Of a stretch of 64,000 bases of DNA, positions 1 through 12,100 are shown piece after piece. Source of the DNA: Hydnum rufescens UP504 (Eukaryota; Basidiomycota; Agaricomycetes; Cantharellales; Hydnaceae). The DNA lies in contig MU129031.1 of the NCBI GenBank assembly GCA_014904985.1, positions 58,829 to 122,828 on the forward strand, given 5' to 3'. Numbering within the stretch: the first letter of the stretch is position 1; each line of letters begins with the position of its first letter. A model generated the notes under the pieces. That model saw only the letters and a program-made list of their open reading frames with translations, did no database searches and was not told where the DNA came from. The position numbers and the translations under genes were made by a program.

Positions 1-1996
1 TCCGCAATTACCAGTCGATCTAGAGGACGAATACGCGCCTCCAGACGGCTCTGACGTCGAAAATAATGCAAAAAACAATGAAGACGCGGCGCGCGAGCAT
101 TATGTCTCCGTGGGGTACCTGAGTCTGTTGCATTGCGCTGAAATTTCTCTGAGACTGAGTTGTATTTCCTAGGCCATCTGCAATTCGTAACCTGCAGCCT
201 AGTGTATCAGACTCTAAATACGAGGGTGTCGCTACCTCACGTAGTCGCATATTTGATGACGAGGACGACGGCCACAGTGGTGAGGACGATGACAGTAGGG
301 AAGACGACGAGGATTCGGACAATGTCACCGATCCGTCCAGGGACAATTCCCCTTCAGACGAGGGGGAGGCCGAGACCCTCAACACACCCAATGAACCCAA
401 AAAGGCCTCTCCGCCACCGCCTCCTGACACCTCTACCAGTGCACAAGACCTTACCTCCTCGCTCAAGCACACACGTGACTTAGATCGTCTCAAGGGGCAA
501 GCGGTCTCCAAGCAACTCGTCTGTTTTCTCCGTTTTTTTTCTATTATCGGCTGAGATCTGACCCACTTTCTTAAGCGTTTGTGGGATTCCCTTCTCGATG
601 CTCGGATACGCCTCCAGAAAGGAGTCGCAGCTACCAATCAATTGCCTCGCGTAAGCTCTTACATTCTTATAACCTCCCCCCAACATATCCCCGTTCCAGC
701 GTATTTTACTCATTGTTCGCATAGCCGAATCAACTACCACCCTTTGTATCCACCGAATCGGGCACTGCTGCGATTCAGCGCCTCTTAAACGAAGCTTTAA
801 GTCTTTCGGATGAAATATTCGAATTACAGGAGGTATGCTCCAAATCAATACACCAATGTGCGCCTGTTGCCAATGCCTCCGATTTCAGGTCCTGCTGCAA
901 AAACAAGATGTGCTAGTCCCACCGCGGAAGAAGCGACGAGTTGAATCGGAAGACCATGACCTCGAAGCCGAGACGTACGCTGCCTCCGCAGACTTTGCCC
1001 AACTAGAATCCACGTGCGTATCCTCGACTCGAAAGAATTCGTGGAGGTGAGGACATCAGTACTGACACAGGTACTATTGCATTGGTTAGAACGCATCCAC
1101 ATACGCTTCAAATTCTTCAAAAATGGTCCAACAAAATACAGTCGGTGTCTCCTGCCGCATTGCTGCCTTCGAAACGAACGACGTTCCGCCAACAAGCCGT
1201 TCCCAAGTCTACTATCGACCTGATCCAGGAGGCTGTCGATGACGGACGTGCAAAGGCTGTCGGTCGCACTCGGGTACGGCGGGCTGCAGGCGTTGGCCGC
1301 ATTGGGGATGTCGCCCTGGCAACTAGTCTCGTTGGCGAGGGCCTATTCAAAGGGGGAACGGGCGAGGAGAGAGATAAGGCTCCGGAGGAAGGAGATGCTG
1401 AAATATTCGATGACACCGATTTCTACCAGGAGATGCTGCGAGATGTTATTGACTCCAAAACGGCTAAGGATGGTAAGCTGCATTTCATCGAATCTTTTTT
1501 GCCTTGGTTCGTGCTGATCGATATTCCTAGGTATTGTGGCAGAAGCGTGGGAACTCAACAGAGCCAATAAGGTCAAGAAGGTCGTGGACACGAAAGCCAG
1601 TAAGGGGCGAAAATTGAGGTACGTTGTCGTCTTGGACCTCGTTATCAATCACTCTCAATATTTCCTCCCCACCTTGGATGCAGGTACGAGGTTCATGAAA
1701 AAATCAAAAACTTTATGGTCCCTGTCCTAAACCGCGGGACGTGGCACGAGGAGCAGATCGATGAACTTTTCGCCTCTCTTTTGGGTAAAGGCTTCGAATC
1801 AGTTAATAGGGCTGACAAGGACCACCCCATGGATGGGGATGGCCCCACCCCATTGCACCCGCCGCCGGGCCTCAGAATGAAGTTGGGATGGCAGGGTTAC
1901 GCGTATTCTAGCACAACTATGTCCATGCTTCCCATTATTGGCTTTGAAATATGGTTTGTAGACGAGTACTTGTACAAACATGACGATAACGCATAG
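1..1996 (+). CDS. BFR2: Bfr2/AATF ribosome-biogenesis factor (5' end missing)
   Basis: The gene enters from the left edge. Exon 1-114 encodes an acidic stretch ending in AREHYVSVG, the conserved AATF/Bfr2 motif, and splices in phase to 173-518 ([20 protein letters not shown] followed by a long Asp/Glu-rich region). Exon 576-650 gives [14 protein letters not shown], a family hallmark. Later exons carry the basic PPRKKRRVE signal, [19 protein letters not shown] and the C-terminal TRAUB domain ([20 protein letters not shown], then [16 protein letters not shown]). Family knowledge: Bfr2/AATF is a nucleolar protein of the small-subunit processome needed for 18S rRNA maturation. The last 45 or so residues after GKGFES are not family-like, so the true stop could lie in another frame after an unseen intron. 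Convergent with HSE1, with about 270 bp between the stops. Confidence 0.88.
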
Positions 1997-2269
1997 AACA
2001 TTCGGGGTATGGAGGAAACGAATCTTACGACTCAGTAGAGCCCTAGACTACACGATTGGGTTGTTGTGAAGGCACACTCCCCACTGAATCACTCACTGAT
2101 AATCGCCTAAAACTCTGATTCGGGTTTCCTTCAGGCCCAGGATATCTATGTTGAATCAGTGACGTAGACCGGGTGGGTATCGATGAAGGGCTATAACCAG
2201 GTTGGGCGTATTGAGGCATTGACTGGTGCTGTTGGTCTGGTAACTGCTGCAGCTGCCGTTGCTGTCCAC

Positions 2270-5200
2270 TTAACGAGCGAGAGACATGGGGTGGTAACCC
2301 TGGATGCGGGCTTGAGGAGGCTCAGATCGTCGGAACCGATCCGGCGTCTGTTGGCCTACCAGGCCGACTTGGGAGAGCGGAGATGAGACAGCAGACCCCG
2401 GATCTTGCTGGACTGGACGCGAGTTCGATCCATACGTATATCCTTGAGTCACGTCGTTCTGCGGCTGCACCTCATGTTCCAATTGTTGAGTTTGGGTTCC
2501 GGAGTGTGGCCCCGGCTGAGATTGCTGAGACTGCGATCTAGTCAGGTGGTGGGTTGAAACTGCGTCCCCTGGGGATAGCAGGGCGGACGCAGGTAGCGTC
2601 GACGGTATAAAGTACACCCTTCCGGTAGGATCGTTCCCGCCGCTGGCATAGTACGAAGCCCAAGCCTGCACATTGGGGTCCGCATACTGTCTCGATGCGT
2701 CGAATGGATATGGCAGCGGACCATCAATAGGAGGTAATGGCGCAACAACCTGGGGGTTCGGTAGGCCCTGAGCGGGCTGAGATTGTTGTTGGAGGTGCGC
2801 CTGAGATGGGACTTGCTCGTACGGCTGCTGGATATTCTGAGCATGAGCCTGGGCTTGACCGACAGGTTGACCCTGAGGCTCAGCTTGAGGCTGGATTTGG
2901 GGGGACACCGGTGAAGTCTGTTGAGGTTGCGGCGACTGAACAGGTTGCACGAAGCCAGACTGAGTGGGCACGGGCGAAGCTGGAGGGCGATATCCCACCC
3001 CAGGGTCAGGATGCCCCTGCTGCTGCTTGTGAGGTGGCTCGGGAGGTGCAGTATATCCAGGCGATGGCAGCTGTTGTTGTTGGGCTGGTTGATACTGATG
3101 TTGTTGCACTTGCGGATTCTGTGCGGGAATCGGCTGTTGTTGCATCTTCATCTGCTGGAACTGCTGCTGCTGAAGTTGCTGCTGGTACACAGCCGGATCA
3201 TTGGTCGCGTACAACGAAGGGGAAACTTGCGGCGGTACACTATAGGAATGTGGGAGCGGTTGCTGGGGCTCTTGAGACGGATAATTGGTCGGACGTGCTC
3301 CATCAAACTGCGGGAATTGGGGTTGGACGCCCTGCTGCTGGGGTCCGTAAGCACCTGGGGTCCACCCATATCCCGGAGAAGAGGCATAGCCAGTTACTGG
3401 ATGAGAGTGTGAATCAGGCCGTTGCTCAGGAACCCTTGTGTAGTCGTAGAGCGCAGCTATGACGCAAGCATGGATCGGTGATTAGCGACGCACGCGAAAG
3501 CATTGACAGATGTGATTACCGCCAGGGTTGTGTTTCGCTAGACTTTCCTCCATAACTTGGTCAAAGATCCTTCGAGCCTTGACGAAACTTTCGTTCATAG
3601 CAACGAGATCAGCTTCGGACGGAAAACAGGGTCAATCCATATTCTGGCCTAAAATAAAGACAATCATCATCGAACCTCGTTTCTGACTATATCGGTCTAT
3701 TAGTTTGACGATCTTGGGCCGTAGCGTCATGCTTGAACGATACAATTCCTGGAACGAGGCTTAAGTTGTTGAAATGGATCGCCAGGTGGAGACGCATACC
3801 TGAATTTCTTCGTTGTCGGCGATATTGTCTTTGAGGGGATCCACTTTGCGCAGCATTTCAAGAAGCTGGTCGATTGCGGCAGCCTGTGCAAATATCTGAG
3901 CTTCTTGCTGTGCTTCCCGCGCGATTTCTGCCGGCGTTGGCTCTGCAATAGGTTCCTGGATGAAGGACAGGGAATCATTGATACGAACGTTGAGACAAAC
4001 AGTCATTCGACCAACGACGTAGTTCACGGGGAAGATCCCAGTTTTTCCACGGAGCTGGCCTCGCCACCAGTCTTTGTACCCACGATCCACGACCTTGATT
4101 ACATCCCCTTTCTCAAAGCCTAATTCGCCTGGTTCTGTGGGCTCAAACGTGTGAAGGGCTCTAACCCGACTGATCTGAACCGGAGAAGGAGATGAGGCGG
4201 GCGGGGCAGACACAGGTTGGGCGGGAGCGGGTATAGAGGCAGGAATAGATGTGGGAGCGGCTGAGGACACTCGAGTAGGCTGAATGGGGCTCGAATGCTT
4301 TGCTAGTGAAGGATCAGTCGATGGAACCGCAGTGCGGATGGTTGATGAACGCGGGTGCGTCGGTACTGCGGCATTTGGGGAAGGAGAAAAGCCAGAAGGA
4401 TATGTGGTACCAGGCTTCGAGGAAGAGGCGGCGTTTGAACGAGTGGGTTGGGATGAAGAAGCAGCTATACTCGAAGAACCACCCTGATCAGGATACTTTG
4501 AGACCCAATTTGATCGGCCCCCCCTGTCCTTCATGGAGAGTTCTAAAACACGCTGCAGCTCTTCCTCTTCCTTTCGTCGAATTTCGTCATCAACCTCGGG
4601 AGGTGGAGGCTCATTTTCTGGTTCAAACTTGTAGTCTATAATCGAGGTTATCGGTGATGAGGTTGAGAATCAGGGGTCGCACAGACTCACTTTTGCCCTT
4701 CAGGCTCTCGTAGCACTCGCCCATGATGCCCAAAGTGGGGTCTGACTCAAATTCCCCAGCCCAAGTGCGGATAAGATTAAGGGTTCTTCGCTTCACTTTC
4801 TCGTGAGTGTTCTGTCCATGGCTCAAGGCGTCATCAATACAAGTCATCGCCCACGTCATTAGGAATGGCACTACTGACCCGATCCCCAACGAGTTTTTCG
4901 AGGCCCTGAGTGAAGGAACGAGAAGAAAGCTCGCGATGAAGTTCGATACCGCAATTCTTGGATAAGGCTTCAGCTAGTGATAGAGCGTAAAGCTGAACAT
5001 TGGAAGTGCGGTGGGCAAGACGCTTGAGAATGGCTGCGATTACGTTTCTCGCCCTGAAGTACAAGACTCAGTGGGGGGTGAAACAGCCAATAGATCGAGA
5101 TCCTCACCCAGTCTCGCCCTCTTCTTGAACCTTGTCGCAGAGACTGATGATAACTTCCCAATTCTCTGCAGTCAGATTCTCGTCCGTCGCCTTGGCTGAA

Positions 5201-5283
5201 AGAGGTGTTGTAAGGCACGGCCAGTGGATCCCACAGATCTACGCACCGACGATTTCATCGTAGGGATTCACGGCCTTGAACAT
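2270..5283 (-). CDS. HSE1: Hse1/STAM, ESCRT-0 subunit
   Basis: Start at 5283 gives MFKAVNPYDEIVG, followed by a short intron and the VHS domain (AKATDENLTAENWEVIISLCDKV, later NTHEKVKRRTLNLIRTWAGEF). A linker rich in Ser/Pro/Ala leads to a complete SH3 domain (RVRALHTFEPTEPGELGFEKGD, DWWRGQLRGKTGIFPVNYV). A GAT-like helical part follows (IAREAQQEAQIFAQAAAIDQ), then a long Gln/Pro-rich tail of about 300 residues ending GYHPMSLAR. This domain order is that of Hse1/STAM. With Vps27 it forms ESCRT-0 on endosomes, binding ubiquitinated cargo and sending it to the multivesicular body. At least four introns are needed. The Gln-rich tail makes long antisense ORFs (2737-3462) that are not genes. The 5' side is divergent from the gene at 5634. 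Confidence 0.93.
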
Positions 5284-5590
5284 CAATGAAACCGAACCGA
5301 TTCGAAAGGCGGATCCAAAAAATCATGAGGCTGTCCCCCGTATGCTTACGTAATGTTTCGCCCCACCACACAGGGGTGCGCAGTTGGGCTGCGAATATCA
5401 ATAAGAATTTTGATGCGTGGCCTCCGGTAGATTCCCGCACTCCTGCGCACCCACGCGGGGCTTTAAACACAGTCCCCGCCCCATCCACAAAGAAAGAACA
5501 CACCTTGCACTCAGTTTTTATTGCAATAACATGTGTATCGACCAGTCTGGCAAGAGAGCCCGTCCTCGGCGCCTGCCGGCACCCTGACGG

Positions 5591-5598
5591 TATATAAA
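5591..5598 (+). promoter_or_regulatory. TATA box upstream of the gene at 5634
   Basis: TATATAAA lies 36 bases before the ATG at 5634, in the 350-bp divergent gap between HSE1 and that gene. The short distance would give a leader of only about ten bases, so transcription may use the second half of the gap differently. Seen directly; the promoter role is inferred. Confidence 0.5.
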
Positions 5599-5633
5599 CA
5601 AGATTTCTCCTCGATTGCTCTGTTAGCATTCAC

Positions 5634-7053
5634 ATGGCGAAAAAGAAAGCCCCCAAGCCTGATGGGTGCATTCTTTTGACCATCTTTAATCCTTACGGAA
5701 TGGCAAGAAAAGGTTCCTTGCTGGAGGATCGGGGGAATATTCCGGATCGCGAAGCAACGCTTAAGGTGAGCCCTGAATTCAGCAGGCCACGGTTCGTAAT
5801 GTCTAATAATCATGGCTATTCTCGAGCACATACTTAAATGGCTGAACTACATGGGCCTTACTGTGTCACAACTCTTCGCAAAACGCACAGTACGGAACTT
5901 ATCATGACGGCTAGCATGTTTCAATTAACTTTCCGGAACATAGGAACTTGCAATCATCATCGATGTGCAAGCCACGGCGGATATCAATCGTGTGGAGGAA
6001 GTGATAGGGATGCACCATTGGAACCTGTTCTTGGACCCGTGTCCTCCGAATTGGCATAAAGAGGTTTCATATGTCTTCAGATGCCCCTCCGTATGTCTTG
6101 AACATTTAGAGAGGACACTAGGTGGGCATTCAATTTCTCTTCGTGGGTTTAATCTCATATTCCCCGTCCGAGATAGGATACGAACCGGTAAATATTGATC
6201 AATTGTCATATCATCAACATAGATCCCCTTTCGCCTCTCCCTATCCACGCCCAACACTACCCTCCGAGAATTGGCCCCGAGCGCAAGGAAACCTTGCAAT
6301 CTATTTGAGGCCGGTTGCTCCCAAAAAAGTACCTGACATTCAAGTAGATGCTTTTCTATCCTCAATTGATTTGCCACCGCCGTCGGCAATCGAAGGGGTA
6401 TCCCGCGCGAAGTCCTTGTCCGATGCCAATGACCCGTCATCGGATCGAAAAGTGACCATTAGTGAGTACCAAAATAAGCAAATTCAAGAGTTAGTTCCTT
6501 CTTGTTCCCTCCGAAATAGAACAGGAGAGCTTGCCTCTCCCTTCCATCAAGCCCGAGCCTGTTTCCCCTATCTTAAAGCCAGTGAGGGTCAAAGACGAAC
6601 CCAAGGAAGAGCCCTTATCTTTGGGGGAGCTTTTAGATCCCCGTGAGTTTTCATCCTTGCTCGTCCTGTGTTTACTAATAGGTCTCACTGTCATTGGTAG
6701 CTGGACTTCTAGGTGTCGATACATCTGAGTTTCCCGTCACCGTAAAACCAGAACTCCAATCGCCGAGATTAAACGTCAAGGTCGAGCCGGACCTCGTGGA
6801 GCGCCTTGGTTCTCGTGTGTTGCTTCATTTCTAGTTCACCAACAGATACGATCGCGACATCATCCCTCCTATTGCAGCAGGCCTTGTGGATATTAACCGT
6901 ACGAAGTCAAGGACTGGTGAGAAGAAAAGAAACCTTTGTGAGAACGATGAAGGTGAGGGTCAAGGTGTACAGTAAGCCCTTCCGTTCCATTGATGTGCAG
7001 CTACAGAATTCGCATCCCATGCCACCAAAAAAGCAAGACCTTCCAATGACTGA
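5634..7053 (+). CDS. Spliced protein of unknown function with SUMO-like motifs
   Basis: Not recognised. Exons that join in frame: 5634-5765 (MAKKKAPKPDGCILLTIFNPYG...), 5827-5889 (HILKWLNYMGLTVSQLFAKRT), 5944-6187 (ELAIIIDVQATADINRVEEV, CPPNWHKEVSYVFRCPSVC, LRGFNLIFPVRDRIRT), a middle exon ending 6461 (APKKVPDIQVDAFLSSIDL), 6520-6642 and 6701 onward, closing with a KKARPSND tail and TGA at 7051-7053. The acceptor of the middle exon is uncertain: CATAG at 6222 is the better site but needs another phase, while GAG at 6281 keeps the frame. The exact 3' introns are also uncertain. The second half carries hydrophobic-Lys-x-Glu motifs IKPE, VKDE, VKPE and VKVE. The Lys/Arg-rich N- and C-termini suggest a nuclear protein; this is inference. 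Confidence 0.6.
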
Positions 7054-7201
7054 GAAAGCCACTGTCAGTTGCTTGTGAGCTTTCCACTCGTATGATTAGA
7101 TATGCTGTTCACACTTCTAGTCTTGACAGTCGAGGGTGCGCCCAATCGCTGCCAACACCCGGATTTCGCCTTCGCTATTTGGCAGTCTCCCTGATCCTAC
7201 G

Positions 7202-7210
7202 TATATAAAT
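7202..7210 (+). promoter_or_regulatory. TATA-like box in the MMS2 upstream region
   Basis: TATATAAAT sits in the 650-bp gap 7054-7703, about 490 bases before the MMS2 ATG. If it serves MMS2, the leader is long and contains several short upstream ATGs (around 7277-7330). The rest of the gap shows no convincing gene. Confidence 0.35.
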
Positions 7211-7703
7211 AGGCAGTCACTTCGAATCGAATCTACTTCAAGCGCCTAGTGGCTGCTCCCTGAGCCGTGAGGGTGTTTGTGTTCATTAGTCGGGGTCGCA
7301 ATGGCAAATTCCATGAACATGTACATGCATCGTCATTGTAATGTGACATCCACCAAACGAGGGCCCCATGTTGGAGGCAGCCTTCAAGAGGGTTCGGTGG
7401 GTCCACTTGTTCCGCGATCGACCTGTTTTTTTTTTAGCAGTTTCATGAAGTCCCCGTACTTTGTGTCCGTCCGATGGGAGGTACGCATCGCGATCGCAGT
7501 GAGAAGAACCGGACCGGAGCTATGACTCGGAAAAAAGGATCGCGGGGAAGGGATTAACTGTCGTGGGCCGTCGCGCGTGGCGGCGCTAGATAGAATTGAG
7601 AAGACAAGGGAAATGAGGCAAGTGCTAAGGAGTCCAGGCACGGGACTCCCGCAAATTGCCGAGGTCTCTGGCTGAGAAGAGACTTGCTGCCCGACACTCC
7701 ATC

Positions 7704-8301
7704 ATGGCGAAGGGTAAGTATTTTGCCTGTGTATATTCTATGCCTGAGATCCTCTGACTTTGTGGGTGTCCATATCAGTTCCGCGAAACTTCAGACTGCT
7801 TGAGGAACTGGAGAAAGGGGAGAAGGGAATCGGAGATGGATCGTGCTCATATGGACTCGAGGATGGCGATGACCTGCTCATGACAAAGTGGACGGGCACC
7901 ATAATTGGTCCGGGACATGTACGATCTCCCATCCTAGAGGTTGTAACGTCTCGTCTGACCATTTACGTACAGACTGTTCATGAGAACCGTATTTACTCTC
8001 TGCAGATCACTTGCGGCGAGAACTATCCTGATAAACCGCCCGAGGTCAAGTTCATTTCACGCGTCAACCTGCCCTTCGTCAATGGTCTGAATGGCAAAGT
8101 TGATCCATCTAAACTACCTATCTTGGCAAATTGGACACGCAATGGCACTTTGGAAACCCTGCTCACAGAGATCCGGCGGTAAGCTTCGGCGGTTCGAATC
8201 CTTGGGAACACATAGTATCTTATTAGAACTTACTCCCTAGTGAGATGGCGTCGTCCTACAACCGGAAACTTCCCCAGCCACCTGAGGGAACGACTTTCTA
8301 G
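7704..8301 (+). CDS. MMS2: Mms2-type ubiquitin-conjugating enzyme variant (UEV)
   Basis: Four exons (7704-7713, 7779-7918, 7973-8178, 8241-8301) sum to 417 bases, giving 138 residues, the usual Mms2 length. The protein begins MAKVPRNFRLLEELEKGEKG, contains GLEDGDDLLMTKWTGTIIGPG, ENRIYSLQITCGENYPDKPP and KLPILANWTRNGTLETLLTE, and ends KLPQPPEGTTF. The active-site cysteine of true E2 enzymes is absent, as expected for a UEV. Family knowledge: Mms2 pairs with Ubc13 to build Lys63-linked ubiquitin chains, which act on PCNA in error-free post-replication repair. All three introns have GT-AG ends and keep frame. The first exon holds only ten coding bases. Confidence 0.97.
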
Positions 8302-9194
8302 TCCACTCACCACGCAGTCTTTGTTCAGATATACAGTATACTGTAGCACTTCATGCATAACTCATTGGGGCAATCAGACTTAACAGATGATTACAATTAA
8401 CAGTGTAACATTCCCGTGCACATTCCTCGTAAAGCGCCAAAGACGTATGATTTGGAAAAATTTGAATCTGTAATTAGGTCCTTCATCAGACTGTGACGGA
8501 CATAGAGAAAGGAACAGAGAAACACGCACGGCTCTTCCGAGGTCATATTTTAAGCTTCTTGAGCCGTACCAGACGCCGGCTTAGCTTCAGCCATATCTAT
8601 ATCGCGTATCGTGCCCTCGCGTTTCCCTTCGCGCCCGAGCCCAGCTGCCCGTTCCGACTCTTCGATGGTGTAAGCGGGATCCCGAAGCTCCTTACATCGC
8701 CGTTTGTGTACTTCCCTTTCCAGTGGGATTTTAAAGCAATATCACTCTCAAGGTATTTTGCGCATTCCACACAATAATGTTGACCGAGCCCTGGTCTGCG
8801 GAATCAAACGTTCAAGCGTCAACTTGAAGAGTGTCAATGCATCTGGACTTGGGCATTATGGTCCCAGCTCACAAGTCAACATTGAGTGGCTGAGCCTCAA
8901 GTTTTTCCCGATTCTCAGGGAGGAGATCAATATGTTGTATTTGATCTAACTGGCGGGGGAATGCCTGCGGTAATGAGGGCACGTCTGATGGTTAGTAGCC
9001 CATAAAATATACCAAATACAATTTCGCACCCTTGTCCGAGCGGCCCGATGCACATCACGTTGGGCTTTGTGGGTTCTGGAGCGTCTTTGCGGTCCAGGCA
9101 TAAACGATAGATTAGAGTGGAACTAGAGGATAACAGAGCTTTGTGAATTAAGAAGGAACGGTAAAAGCCGAGTTTGTGACGCACCTTGTGCAAG
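8302..9194 (+). other. Intergenic, MMS2 terminator and TOR upstream region
   Basis: About 890 bases without a supportable gene. An open frame at 8493-8777 encodes a Phe/Ser/Arg-rich peptide with no recognisable motif. The first part is AT-rich and fits the 3' region of MMS2; the last part must hold the TOR promoter. Confidence 0.5.
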
Positions 9195-12100
9195 ATGTCA
9201 GCCTCTGGTACCGCCCAGGCGGACCGCTTCGCACCTCTCTTTGCCAACCTGAGAAACAAGTTGGTTCTTGCTCTTACTTCTTTTTGAATCTTGGCTTACG
9301 ATCATTATCTGAAGGAACGAGGATGTACGCCAGGCTGCAGCTATCCAATTACGCGACCTTGTATGACCCCTTTTCATCCGTATTTCGTCCCTTGGCTCAG
9401 GGCTGTTACAGGTTAAATCGATAGTCACCGAAGTCCGACCCGATGCTGCAGCCAAAATATGGAACGACCAAATCAACCCTAAACTTTTCGAACTAGCACA
9501 CAGTAGCGTCACTCATGAACGACTCGGCGGACTCGTCGCAATCGACCGACTTCTGGACATTGAAAGCGATGAAGCCATAGAGCCCCGGGCTGTAAAGCAC
9601 TATCGCTTGTACCAATACGTCAAATCTGGCCTCCAGTGCAATGATATTAATCTCATGATCACAGCGTCCAAGACTCTTGGTCGTGTGCTTGAGATAGGGG
9701 GTAATTTTGGCGACGCCTTCATGCCCGCAGAGATTCCACGTTTGCTAGAGTCATTAAACAACGATAGGGACCTCAGTCGATATGCCGCAGTCCTCATATT
9801 GCGAGCCCTGGCACGGTTTAGCGTCGCCCAATTTTATCCTTTCGTGGGAAATGTTTTGGAGCGCATCTGGATCCCACTTCGAGACTCGCGCGTGGTCGTA
9901 CGCGAAGGTGCTGCCGACTTACTCGCCTCGTGCCTGGATATCGTTGGCAATAGACCCGGGCAGAGCCATGCCATCAACCACGCCAAGATTCTTAACCAAG
10001 CAGTCGCTGGATTTAAAAGCACATCGGTTGATGTAGTCCATGGCTCGTTGCTGGCCTATCGTGAGCTTTTGCTTCATGCTGGCATGGTCAGTGAGCTTCA
10101 CAAAGCCCTAAGCTCGTCTTCGGCTCATTTTACACGCTCTTAGTTCATGAATGAGACGTTCACTGTGAACGCCGAGACGGTTTTACGTTTCAAGGACCAC
10201 AAGGAGCTCTTGATTAGGCGGACTGTAGTGGCCCTGATTCCAACTCTGGCCGTATATGATACCCAAACATTCACTGAGCAATTTCTCCATAAGACTATGG
10301 GGTATCTCTTGCCTCTCTTAAAGAAGCCAAGCGAGCGGTCTATCGGTGAGTTTAATTCCGTCACTTGTGGATCAAACTGCTTACGTCTCTCCCCAGCTTT
10401 CATCGCAATCGGCCACATATCGGCTGCTGTTGGGAGCGAGATGAAGGCGTTCCTCGAGCCTATCATGACAAATATCAAGGAAGCCTTGCAGTCGCGAGGG
10501 TAATCTCTTGACTATCTCCAATTGTTCGCTCTGTACTAAATTGTTCTCACATCCTTAGCAAGAAGAACTCACCGGCAGAGGAACCCATTTTCCAGTGCAT
10601 GGGCATGCTGGCGGCCGCTGTTGGACCGAACCTTACCAAGCTATTGCACGACCAACTGGACCTCATGTTTGCGTATGGATTAAGCGAACCATTACGTCAA
10701 GCCTTGATGAATATCGCCAAATTCATTCCCCGCTCCTGAAAACAATTCAAGGTGCACCATTATCTATTAGTAGTGTCTTCCTGTCTCATTATCAGTGTCC
10801 ACAGAGCGCCTTCTTGATGTCATTTCCCTTGTACTCTCTGGGCAAGCCTACCGGCCATTGGGTGCCCCGAATGGAATACGGCCGGAATATACCATTATCA
10901 GCCGTGATCTAAACGCGAACCAGGTCAAATTTCTCCTTTTCTTTTTTGTCATCCTGTCCCTACGAACTGACCCTAGGGATCGTCTCAGAATCCCGAAATG
11001 ATTACAATGGCACTCAATACGCTTGGTTCATTTGATTTCAATGGTATAGTTTTGGTTCCTGTCTCGTTCCATTCACGCTTGATCAACACTTTCTGCCGGC
11101 AGGTCATATCCTGAGCGAGTTCGTGCGCAGCTGTGCGCTTCCTTATCTCGAGGATGATCATGCCGAGATCCGACAGGCTGCTGCTCTCACATGCTGCCGT
11201 CTTTTTGTACGGGATCCGATATGCTATCAATCGAGTAATCATTCGATCGAAGTCATAAGCGAGGTTCTTGACAAGCTACTCACCGTTGGAATCGCCGATC
11301 CCGGTCAGTTTCTGACATTCTTCCGGTCGTAATGGATTACACTTAGGTTCCGTTGTAGATCCTATTATTCGCCAGACTGTGTTGTCGAATCTGGAAGAGA
11401 GGTTCGACAGACACTTATCTCAAGCAGAGAACGTACGATCTCTCTTTATCGCGCTCAACGATGAAGTTTATCAGAATCGCGTACTGGCTATCGGCATCAT
11501 CGGTCGGCTGGCCAACCACAATCCTGCATATGTCATGCCGTCCCTTCGAAAGGCCCTCATCCAATTGCTAACAGAACTTGAATACTCGACTGTTGCGTGC
11601 GTCCTCTTTCTTGTGCACCCAGGAATGATCCTTAATGGACATATTGTATTATCCAGAAAAAGCAGGGAAGAGAGTGCAAAGCTTTTGACTCTTTTGGTTT
11701 CCGCTGCCGAACGCCTTATAAAACCCTACACTTTGCCTATGCTTAAAGTGCTCCTGCCAAAAGCAGAAGATAGCAATGCGTCAATTGCCACAAGTGTGCT
11801 TGCTTGCATCGGAGAACTAGCGAGAGTTGGGGGCGAGGATCTTCGCCCGCACCTCCCTGCGATCATGAAAATCATCATCGATACCCTTCAAGATCAATCC
11901 TCAGTACCACGGCGTGACGCGGCTATCCGCACCCTGGGACAAGTCTGCTCAAACACGAGCTATGTGATCGCACCCCTACTCGATCATCCCCAATTACTTG
12001 GCATCCTCACTAGGATACTCCGCACTGAGCAGAATCAGCAGATGCGAAGGGAGACAATCAAGGTCATGGGAATTCTTGGTGCCCTTGATCCATATCGTTC

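Noticed and set aside
2737..3462. Long plus-strand ORF of 241 codons
   Set aside because: It is the antisense shadow of the Gln/Pro-rich tail of HSE1.
5455..5485. GCGGGG ... CCCCGC inverted repeat as a regulatory hairpin
   Set aside because: The stem is only 6 bp in the divergent HSE1 promoter; this is common by chance in GC-rich DNA.
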